Source: Apostichopus parvimensis (taxonomy: Eukaryota > Echinodermata > Holothuroidea > Aspidochirotida > Stichopodidae). Taken from it: a stretch of 31,137 nucleotides of DNA. Every line of letters begins with the position of its first letter. The stretch's first letter is position 1. The position numbers and the translations under genes are program-made. The stretch is from the NCBI GenBank assembly GCA_000934455.1, contig KN884928.1:9384-40520 (forward strand), read 5' to 3'. Positions 12,039 through 24,000 of the stretch are shown in pieces. Under the pieces are notes generated by a model. It was not told where the DNA came from and made no database searches. It was given only the letters and a program-made list of their open reading frames with translations.

Positions 12039-15000
12039 CTGGTAAGAGAAAGAGAAAGAAAGAGAATATGATGGAGATGTTCCCCCGGTAACGATGAAGA
12101 AGATGGGATAGTGTGCAAGAGTAATCATTTTCGGCCAAAAAGCGATATTTCATTATTTTGACTGCAAATGATGTCGGAAGAGTTTACTATCTCAAATGAA
12201 TTTAAAATTTGATCTGTTGATGGCGGAATACAATTAGCTGATCGAGAAAGACAGTCATAGCAGATCTACCTATGTACAACCTCATTTGCATATAGGATTC
12301 GGGACAAGCAATGAACATGACGTTTTTTTTGGTTGAAAAACTTAAACCATTATAAAATAAACAAGGAAATAGTGAACTGGGCAGGACTTGCAATATTCCA
12401 AAGCAAAGGTAGCAAATGGCAGAGTGCTGGCCAGGTTTTCAGACTCTACCACGTACCCACCACAACCACCAATCCCCCCCCCCCACCACCTAATCCCATT
12501 TCCTCCCTTACCCTCACCCTACTCTGTTTGCAGTCACTCTGCTAATCTAACCAAGTACTCATCTGGGTTTGATTGGGAATATCAAAGTAAGGAACATTTC
12601 TAAACATTGTTTCACAAAATGAATGTTGGTTAGTAAGTTATTGAAGGTTTGTTCTTAAAAAAATTTTAAAAAAAGTTCTAGATTAAAAGTTTCGCTTGTC
12701 CAGAAAAGTTTCTCATCACTATTTATCACATGCAAAAACATGTTTATACCTACCATATGACAAACAACGTCACAGGAAAGTTTCAAAATTTTGGTCTGTT
12801 TATTCCGTTATTTGATAAGAAACCTTGTAATGTGTTATAGAATTTGAGCATCAAGTGGTACTGAAAATGTGCCAAAAGTCAAGACAAACTTCTGCTTTGC
12901 AAATGACTGAAGACCACTTATCAACCTTAAACACTCAATTTTTGATGGAAAATATATAAAACTTCCAAGTCTGTCACAGAGCAAACAACCTTTGCACCCT
13001 CTCTGCTTACATTGGTTGTGGTGAATATTAATGGCATCATATGTAATTTTCATTCTGTATTAACAAGGAAGTGTAGACAAAGACACTACGAGTTGTTCTT
13101 TTGTTTCAAACATGTTCCCCTATCTCTAAGAATATGAAGAGGGAGGAAAGGGAATGTAATAGAGAGGAAAGGGAAGGAGGAGGGAAGGTTAGATGTAGGG
13201 AAAGAGGGAGCTAAGGAAGGGAGAAGTGTAGACAAAGGCACCTGCAATGCACTAGCAATCTGATTTTAATAGAAAAGTGAATAGTGTTCAAGGACTTTGC
13301 TTAATAACTGAAGACTATCCCTTAACTGAGACTGAACTGAAGACTATCCCTTAACAGAAAACTATCCCTTAACTGAGACTGAATTAAAGAGTATCCCATA
13401 ACTGAAGACTATCCCTGAACTGAAGACTATCCCTTAACTGAAGACTGAATTAAAGACTATCCCTTACCTTTGCTTAGTTCCAAGAACATTTCCTCAATTC
13501 CCTTGTTCAGTTTAGCTGATGTGTGATAGTGCTTAGCACCAACAGATTGAGCATATCTGGTGAGAAATGAAAAAAATACATCCTCCATTAATCAACTTTC
13601 CTTCTCACCAAAGCAATTGAACATACTGTAAGGCCTTTCAGGAATCACATATATTCTTCAAGTAATTTAAGACACGTCACTACTGCATAACGTAGGTGAT
13701 ATCTCTAAAAACCTTGTAGAGCAAACGATGCATTCAATAGGCAAACTTGTGACTGATATATTGTTAACACCCACTAGGGTCCATACTTCATTCAAACTGA
13801 TTTTTTTTAAGAATTGCTTTTTTTTCTCCTTTCTCCTTTTTGTTTTCTCTCTTTCCTGATTCTTTTCAATTTACTAAAACTCTCTCCTTTTTCTTTTTAA
13901 GGTTTTTGGATCACTACAAAACAGACATATGTTCTTTTCATGAATATTCCTCCTACATACAGATCCAACCCCACACCAAAGTCATCCAGACATCAGATAC
14001 ATATATACAGGGACGTCGCTAGAGGGGGGTGTGGGGGGTGTCTCACCCACCCCCAATCTTGGTAAAACTGACGATAGTTGGAAAATTGGAGTGCGACAGT
14101 CGGAATTTCCGACTGTCCCACTCTAATTTACCTAGGCCTATTCATATATTCCTGTGATTGTGAATGACCTAAAAAAAAAATAAAAAATCAGTCAAAATTG
14201 ACCTTTAATAAGTCATATTTACCACGTTTTACTTGCCACTTTGAGAAATTGTATCTCGCGATGTACCATACAAAACTTCGTATGATTTTGAATACCCTAA
14301 TAAAAAATTGTGGGTTTATTTTTGTACTAATTTTGCTATTGGGTGGGTTGACCCTGTTCGCTAGCTTCAAGTAAGTTCAGTATTTATATTGTCTCTATGG
14401 TATATATGGGGGGGTGGGTACAAAGCAGCAGTCGGAATTTTCTGGCTTCAAAACCCATCCAGTTGGAATTTCAGCCACTACACCGCCCCCCCCCCAATCA
14501 GCAGGCCTTAGCTACGTCCCTGTATATATGTTGCCAACTTACTCTTCTGCATCAGCCACAGTGACGTTTCTCTGTTTCTCTAAGTCAATTTTGTTACCTG
14601 AAAAGGAAACAAAAATACAAAAATGTATCATCCATCTTCTGTTCGGTCTTCCTAATATTTCCACAAAATGAAAACAAAAGAGTATACTTTTCATACTTCT
14701 AACAAAATAGACAGTTTCTCTTTATCTAGCAGCTAATAATTTTCTGGTAGCAAGTTTTGAAGGCTTTGAATTTTGTATCTTATAAAATACTTCCTGTGTA
14801 ACAAAAAATACTGCCACGTCTTTTGGACATGTATAGTAAATTGGACCATTTTTCATAGAATTTTTGCGATACTGGATAATATCATGAGATCCTCTGGGCG
14901 ACCACAAATTTCAGCCGTATTGACTTGTGCATTTTGGAATCTTCCACATACTACCTTTTCCAAAGAGGGAGTAAACACCATAGAAACGTTCATCATTTTT

Positions 15001-18000
15001 ATCCTGACAAATCTTGAACATTGAATCTGTGAATCACTTTTCCCTCTAAGTTATCCCCAGCATGAACCCAAAAAGTGGTCATCTTATTGGAAAAATATGA
15101 TTTTCATCTCTTTCACTGACCGGTTATTAAAAGTAAAGAAATTCCACTACTGACTCATTTATTCCTGTACCATGAAATTTAGCCGTCCTTTGGTCCCTTG
15201 CTATGAATTTTGAGGTGATTGACAGAACATGAGACTCTACGTGAACTACTTCTTTCCCAAACCCAGTATGCTTAAAACTTGATAAAGAACGTTGCTTGAC
15301 TTGACAGATGCGGTTTTTTCTTTGAATAATAATGCAAAAACAGAAATCAAAAAGAACATTTACCTGCTATACATAAATTTATTTCATTGCCTAGCATTTT
15401 CTTGAGTTCCTTCACCCAGTTTTTAACCTGTTTGCAAAAAACAATCAGAGAGTATAAATTGATGACAATAAAACAAAAGTACAACAACAATAATTACTGC
15501 AAGTAGATGCCAATCATGATGGGGGGGAGGGGGCAATTCAAAGTGAGCCATTCAAAGAGAATCTTTTCAAAAGTAAAAACAATGGAAGGAAGTTTGGAGT
15601 GAAGGGGACGGGGGGAAAGGGTGGTGGTAGGGGCCACAGAAACATATAGTATAGAACATAATTTTAATCATCATCTTAAAGCAACAAAATATAGGGGGGG
15701 AGGGGGAAATTGGAGCTGAACAGCAACTCCAACAGACACCGAGCTGAATTAATTTACATGTATATTAAATTCCCCAAACATCCAGTCTGTCATATAAAAT
15801 CTCTCTATCTGTTTCTGTTTCTTCTTTTCATTTGTGTTCAATACCTTAGTAATGATTGCAAAACGTATCTGCCACACCTACGCCAGACTGAAGATGTCTA
15901 ACAAACGCTCTCCACGAGGAGACGATATTATTATTCAAACCATCATTCCCAGGCTTTGGCTGAGATACAACTTCTATTGCTCTCCCCAATCCCATCTCCG
16001 CCTCCCCTCCTTCCCCCCCCCCCCCACCAATTCTCATCAAGTCCTCATCTTCCTTCAAGTACACAGGTAACTGATAACATTCTTAAGATACTACTCGGCA
16101 AACCACAGAACACTGACTTGCGTTTGACCCTTTCAGCACGAACCACATTATTCTTACAGAATTTCTGTAAGAATAATGTGGTCTGTGCTGAAAGGTACAA
16201 TTATTCTGCAAGTTAGAAGTAACTGTACAGGTAATGATTAAAATAAATACCATATAATGGAATTGAAACTTCAAAATCTTATGTAAGCTTTGTAGTATAA
16301 CTAATAATAAATTAGGCTTACGTGAGGTGTAGCCAAACAGAACTACTGTTTTGCCAGGTGCCAATATTCCTACTGTACATACAGTGTTTATGTTTACTGT
16401 AACATCTTAATGAGTTAGGTCGAAGGGCAGTTGATTTGGAGTACGTTGCTCAGTGCACATTAAATAGATCGAAGGATCTGTTTGTGTGTGTTTATTATTA
16501 AGTGTGCATATCTATTGTATAGGTAGAAGGATTGCCACAGTATCTTCTTCTGATCTCAATATTTCAAGGTATACTACGTACCCAAGTCAGAGATGTGCAC
16601 AGCTTTTCAATGTGTAGTTGAGGGGGAGGTGGGGTGGGTGGGAAATGCAGCAAGCCCAAAAGTTCCCCTGACTGATCTAGGCAGGGGCTGGGGATGTGGC
16701 CCTTGGGTCGTTGAAGGCGAATCCCATGTAAGGGGATCTGGGAGTCTTCCCTCAGAATGGGAGTCTTCCCTCAGAAATCCACAAGGCTTAGTGATTCCTT
16801 GCCCACGTTATAATATTGTGTGAGAACATGTACTGTAAATTATGCATAGACAGGCTCTTTTATAAGTAATAGGTGGATCCACGTAACACGTGTGACATCA
16901 TCCAACTTTAACTTTTGAGTTATCTTGTTTACAAATTTTTCAGACTTTGACCTCTGTTGACATCCAACAAATGACCTTTGACCTCCACAGAAAACACTCA
17001 AGTTTTGTACTCAATTACAGTAGGTGGTTCCACATGTATTGGGTGAGGTAAATCAAAGTTCTACTTTTGGAGTTATCATGTTTAAAATGTTTTCAGACTG
17101 TGTCTTCTTTGACTCCAAATGGCTATTAAACTCCACTAAAAACAATAAGGATTCTGTACTCAAATCAGGTGGATCCAGATACTGTACCAAGTACCAAGAT
17201 AATCCAAGCTGGACTTTTGAGGTTAGAGTTTACAAGGTATTCAGACTTTGACCTCTGTGGACCTCAAACGACCTTTGACCTCTGTAGAAAGCACTAGGGT
17301 TCTTGAATTCAATTAAGTGAATCCATGTCCCAAGTATGAAGTAAATCCAAGTTTTTCTTACTGAGTTAGATAGTTTACAAGGAAAGGTGTCACACATACA
17401 CACAAAGCGTCACACATACACACAAGGTGTCACACATACACATTAGGTGTCACACATACTGTACACACAAGGTGTCACACATATACACACAAGGTGTCAT
17501 ACATAAACACAAGGTGTCACACATACACACAAGGTGTCACACATACACACAAGGTGTCACACATACACACAAGGTGTCACACATACACACAAGATCAAAA
17601 TAGCAGATTCCTTTTACATTCCACAAGTAATAAAAAAAACTCTTGTGTTAAATGTTACAGATATGCAGATGTGGAAGTACATGTTTTAAGTGGAGGCGGG
17701 TAATAGAGGAGTAAAGTAACTGCCATGGTATCATCAAGGAGATAAATGTTGTTCTCTCCAAAACCATCCAATATTCCTGTTCCTCTTACCTTACTGAATG
17801 AGTCCTCATCTGTGATATCATAGACTAATATTGCCCCGTTACTGTCTCGGTAGTAAATTGGACCTAAAGCGTGGAACCTCTCCTGTCCGGCTGTGTCCTA
17901 CAAGAACAAAGCGTTAAAAGGGTGCACAGGTATTAAATAACAACTCAGAGCTTTCCAAATATACATAAACTAAACATTTAATGTCAAGGAGGACGATTTT

Positions 18001-21000
18001 GGGAAATTCGAGGAATAGCTACTGTATATCTCATTGGAAAAAGAAAGATGAGCATTTTGGCTTATAAACCAACAGTTATTTGTCAATTAACCTGTTTAGA
18101 GGAGTTGTTCTCCACAAAGATATCTGTCATTCAAGCCAAAGATGATGGTAGGGCTTGGGTCCCCTTTAATATTATCTAGCTATATAGTTAATTCAAATGA
18201 AGAGTCCACCAATAAATTGAATTCCATGAATGAGACTATTGTTTTTACCCCCAGCTCCCAGTGAATCGGAAAAAAATCCAATCCTTTGTAACTTTCTAAT
18301 ATTGTCAACTCTCAGAGGAAAAGTAATTATTAGGTCATGGTCAAACCTTCCTGAGTAGAAATATTCATGGCAGAATAAAAAGTACCTCCACTAGAGGTAC
18401 AAACCTTACGCACAGCCTTATAAATCAGAGATTAACTACGAAAGCGTCTGGCGATCGAAACGTCACCAACGTCTGAAACTTACCCAAATAGCAATGTTAA
18501 CTCTTTTGCCACCAATGTTTAATTTCTTGTTGAGAAACGAGGCCTGCGAAAGGAAATGAAAAATCAGAAGAAAAAAATCAGCTGTTGAATCAGCGGAAGG
18601 AGACTATCAATTGTTTACTCGTGATTCTTCAAACAAATGAAAACGAACAAAACAAGGACACTCAATCAAAACAGAGAAGTTACCAAAAAATTAACGAGGG
18701 AATACGAGAGAAGATGAAACATCTGCTTATGCAACATCACACTACAGAGAGAGACTCTACTCTACAGTGGAGTGCTTAGGATTACAAAGGAGGGAAAAGA
18801 GTTCACTTTAGAAATGTAGAGTAAATGCCAATTCACCCCCCCCCCCCCCCTCCGAAAAACAAACCCATTTTAAGGTCAGCTGCTGGAGAAAACCTGATTT
18901 ACGTTTGATAACGACGGTAACATCCTTCCTGACGTCAACAATTACTACAGTTCCTACATACACATCTGTATATTGGACAGTTTTGCTTCAAAGCCAAATC
19001 TACATTCATTGTCGTCTGAACTCTACAGGGAAATTTGGGAATTTTGATTTTTTTTTGGAAGGATTAATACGTTAACTGACACCGGACTACAATAGGCCAA
19101 TTGTGTGAAACATTCGGTAAAGTGCCGCCGTTCCTCGTTTCCACTGAGATAAAATGACGACATGAGTCCGGAGAGTTGATACACAAAGAACACGTATTAG
19201 ACGAATACGATGTCATGACAAATGACACATTCAGATTTTAAAACAGATTCTGTACTTTGATCACAGACTTAGAGAAATTTTCTAGATGCATGAGGGTATC
19301 ACCCAAATCAAAGATTGTAATTGATCAAAAGTTTGCTCATCAAATGGCTGGTAATTAAGCAATCTTTCCATCCCTATAAGTTCTTTCATACCTGTATTAA
19401 TCACAAACAACCATCAAAAATGGACATTTTAAATTATTTTAGCCCCATTTGTCACAATGGTGATTCAGCTCATTTTATACCCTGGCAATCAGTTGTTAAG
19501 TGCCTGGAGCAGTGACTTTTGTCTACTGATTTGGCACTATATTAGTCTCATTTATTATTATTATCCAAATGCTTGCTGAGAGCTCACTTGACTAGACATT
19601 GAAAGAAGATTTCAGATTTTTTGAGAAAGGTTAAAAGTGCATCAGTACTTACTTTTAGAGTATAATTAATGAATAGGTTAATATTGTTGGTAACACTAAC
19701 AAGTTTTTTACCTGTTGTGGTAAATCATGTAACCTGCCACTTTTTCCACACGGTTAATAATTTAATATTAGCAAATAAAGTAATCTTCTAGCACATGAAT
19801 CAACTACTGATTTCAGAGATGATCACTAAATCTATTTTAAACTTTTCAAAGAAATTTTTCAATTATTCAGAAAGGTCAGCTATCAGCTTCATTACGTCAA
19901 TGGTGGATTAAACTTTAATGTAACATTTTGGAGGCTTCTCTTTCGAGGGAGTTGTTTCCGGAAAGAATTATATATAAAAGACGCTTAATTTTCACAGTAG
20001 GGACTTAAAAATTTAAAACCCAGCCTGGAGTGTAGCTTAAAGTATAGCTTAAAATGGCTTAAAATAGCTTAAAAGTATAGCTTAAAATGTTTGGCAGACC
20101 AGGAGAAGTGCCTCTAACAAAAAGTGACTGTATGATATCATGTTTCCTTTCTAATTATTTTTAGTTAAAATTAGGCTCATCAATCAGTGTCTGGTCTACT
20201 TAGTCTAATGCAGGTCATATCAAAGGTCATATCAAGGAACTACTTCCATGACTGCTACAACTCCTCACAAGCAACACAATAATAATTGTCAAAACACAAA
20301 GACTTTTAGCTGGTAGCATACTCCATCTGGCATTTACATCAATTGCTCCAGCATTCTCCCACAGGAAGAAAGCCAAAAGGAACATGAAGATATCTGTTTT
20401 GAGAGTTACAAAATATGACATGGTTTTTACGTGGTGTGGATGTTGAAGAGAATGAAAGAAAGTATGTGACGTGCGAAACTTGGAGAAACAAAGCAACTAT
20501 TTGTCCTTGGTAATGCCTTCAATTATCACATAGGAAATCTGTTTATTGACGAGTACAGAGTGTTAGATCCCAGAGCTTGACAAAACCTTTCGACACTCAC
20601 TCTTAAATGCCTAGATTATCATGATTAAGGAAAATTGGAGAGTGCCGTGAATAACATAATGAGCTATCCAGTGAGAGGTCAGAGGTATGTTGTACTTATG
20701 AACCACTTCTACACGTATGGCCTTAAATATTACCACCATAGTCTGCTCAAAGTTTAATTAAGTGTGATTGAATGTGGAAATAAACATAGCATAGGATAAA
20801 TGACATTGAAAATCATCTGTGGGTAATCCGTTGTTTACATCATGTTAAAGCTGCATATTGGAATCGGTTAGTTTGTGTGAAATCTGACCGAGCGATATAA
20901 ATATTCATAAAATTAATTGGATAGCCATCGTTCTAACTAAGGGATCTAAGTACAGTGCGTGGTTACAATCGTTTGGTAACTCCTGATGACTGAATTATAT

Positions 21001-24000
21001 GCCCATATACACAAATATGTAATTCAGAAAAAATTTGTGTCCCACAAATATAGAGTTTTGTCCTGTTTCATGAGAAAACGTTTTTGTCTAACTTCATCGT
21101 TTCTGGTGTGATTCTGAGGGATTGCAATTAAGGGAGGAGGATGGTTTCATTAACCTGGTCTTTCCTTGGTGTTCAAGTATGGTAGCACCAAACAACGGGA
21201 AACCTTGACAAATAATTCAGTATTTAAGGAGCATTGCTTGGTGGAAATTTTAGAGTCTATCAAAACAATTTAAATCGAGTACATCTGGGACGAGGAGCTG
21301 ACAACAATGTCGATTTGGCCTCAAACAAGAATCCCAGACATTTTAGCATGTGACCTGAATGATGTGTAAACCAGTATCTATAAAACTGGAAGATCTGCAG
21401 GATTACAACTATATATAGCCCTCCAATTTGCCATTTATTCTTGACATGTTTTTTAACTGGAAGGGTGGAGGGGGTGGGGGGTGGCAGAAGGTGCCATGAA
21501 TTTATTCTTTTATGTCATTATTTTAAACTATGGTATGAATAATAGCCAGATTCTGCAATAAAGATTTTATGTTTCTATAAACATCAATTATATCAAACCA
21601 CTAAACAAGGTAACCAAAGTTGTTTCATGTTAAGTACCTGTCACGACAATCATGAAGATGAACACAGGCCCACGGTACAGTACTGCACTACAGTTTAGTT
21701 ATGAAAAAACTTGTGTTACAGCTACATTTTTAATGCAGCTGAAGGATTGAACATTCCAGTATTAAAGTAAACTCAATAACTTCACCTGAATTGCAATTTG
21801 ATTTGGAAGTAAGTGAGTTTAATCCCTCCAGAGTATCACCTGACGTTTGAAAAGCTTCTCTTTTTCCCATATATTAAACAGAATTATCTCTTTGCTGACC
21901 AGTAAAAAACTTCATATCTACAAATCATGAGGGATTCACTCTTGGAATAATATTTATCCTTATTGATATCAGTAAGTATAAAGATATATTTTCATATTAC
22001 TAGTGTTCAAACGATTATGCTTTAACAGAAAATACCGATTACCGATTATATTTTCCATAATCGGGCTGATTCCGATTATTTGAAAATATCCCGTTTATAC
22101 GAAATCGGCAATAAAGTATGTTATAGAAACAATTATTGTTGTGAATTTCCTCTGTTTCCTTTTGCTTTCATTGTAATAGAAAGCTCTTAGGTATCCTTTT
22201 GTATGTACCAAATCACCTCTGGAGTTTCGCGGAAATAAAAAAAATGTTTTTTTTTTTTAAATTTCCAAAATACGAAAATATGACGTCGTACCTATTAAGC
22301 ACTGTGCTGAGTGAATGGCCTTACCACCTCGACGTGTATGTCACCTGTTAATGGCTTGAAATGGGCTAAGGATAATTACTCAAAAATGGTATTACTGTCT
22401 CTGTAGATTGTTAAAATGTTCATTAAAAAAAAAAGGACACCAACCAATGTTGATTTCCATACGGCATATCAAAGGATGCGTGCTGCGATTTTAGCAAAAT
22501 TTGTAAGAACGTTTATGGAATGATCCATGACAAAGGACACTGAATTATTCTACTGTATCGCCAACGAGCTAGAACACATCCATGACTAGATAATAATTCT
22601 ACAGAACATATTGACAGGGCACAAAAGTATGTGATCCTCAAACGAGGCTTGAAATATCTACACCCAAGTGACAATATTATTACGGTGAGTTATACAGTAC
22701 TGTCCAGGGGATAATTTAGCAGTCAAATTTTGTGTAGCAGTTTCAAAGGCTCTGTTATTTGTCTCACATTAAAATGCTATACGGTTCCCGCGTACAAAAA
22801 CCTGCTATGTATCTTTGCAATTGCATAGCAAGTTATCCTGTTGGCATTTTACTATGCAATACATGTATGTATCGATATGTTGCATTCTATCATAAACACA
22901 AACACATCGATGCTCTGATGCATATCATAATGGCCTATTAGTCATCTCTTACACTCTATTACACATTTCCGACATGTGCAACCACCAGATCATGCGTCTA
23001 GTATACAGCTGTTATGTACATTAGCAATTACACAAAACAATACATGCGTATTGCATGTAGTCAACACTATACAAAATATCATGCCTGTGTCGGTTCACTC
23101 ATTCTTTGCGAAAGGGCTAATTCCTGTGTATAAGAAGTACCTCATCATAATAACATCATTGTAGGAAACCTGTCAAAACTGGAATAGATGACTTTGAGCA
23201 TCTCACTTGCTTCAAAAGTTCATTGAGTACATCTACTGAAGTGGTTACCAGTACAGTAAAATTATGAGTGACGAGATCAAAATACAAAGGAAAAGTCACT
23301 TGCAGGGCATCCCATGATGTCCATTCATCCAGTTCACTAACTGTCAAGCATATAAAGGAGACATTTGAAGTTGTCTTTTTTGTAGGTGCTGCATCATTTG
23401 TTCATTGTTAGAGACTGTTTGATCTGTCTTGTCACCAACATATTCTGCTATCATACCATCAACTGGAGAGGGTATGGTAAAACCTTGTTTTCTAATCTGA
23501 ATCCTGGATTATCCAGATTAAATAATTAAATACAGATTAAGAGATTAGGTAAGTCTTGTCATCATTAATCGACTACCATTCCATCATCTCGAGAGTACAA
23601 TAAAAGCTGGTTCATCCACAGCTGGATTATTCACAAATATAATAATACAACTCATATTTTGTGTAATACTGCAGCAAATTTATCATCACTATATTCCAGC
23701 ATCTTCAATGTCTATTCACAAATATCACGGTTTGTGATCACAATTTATAAACAAATTTTGCCACTTTTTTCCAATTTACAAAAGATATTAACATGACCAG
23801 GTTACTGTACTCTATCTCACATTATATAAGACCTACAGTGTGTTAGCTCAGTGGTTAACGCTGGTGCCTTTCAATCATAAGGTCCCGAGTTCGAGTCACT
23901 CCCAGATTAATGTACAGTATGTTGTCCAGTTACAGAGTTGTCGACAATTGACAATTCATAATCATGGACGTTAAATATGAATCTAAGAGACTGACTTCGG

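Larger units (their letters stand above)
12039..13467 (-). other. RAB21 intron 6
   Basis: This intron contains a C-rich stretch at about 12462-12520, a purine-rich tract at 13136-13228 and a minisatellite at 13306-13467. The short reading frames here are low-complexity. Confidence 0.8.
15428..17789 (-). other. RAB21 intron 3
   Basis: A 2.4-kb intron with the G-rich tracts, a C-rich tract (about 15985-16030), the 67-nt palindrome, the 148-bp repeat and the minisatellite. No nested gene was recognised. Confidence 0.8.

Noticed and set aside
16129..16195. Calling the palindrome a microRNA gene
   Set aside because: The arms are almost perfectly paired with a one-base centre, unlike microRNA precursors with a terminal loop and bulges.
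15956..16216. Proline-rich plus-strand frame
   Set aside because: Its prolines come from a poly-C tract, and the frame ends inside the palindrome region.
17386..17592. Regular short repeats that might suggest a CRISPR array
   Set aside because: The 20-bp units run head to tail with no unique spacers, and the window is an animal genome.
20227..20496. 89-codon minus-strand frame with a hydrophobic segment
   Set aside because: It has no known motif, no splice-linked neighbours and lies inside a RAB21 intron on the same strand; chance is likelier.
23838..23915. A functional tRNA gene
   Set aside because: A- and B-box words are present, but the D and T stems do not pair and no proper acceptor stem can be formed.
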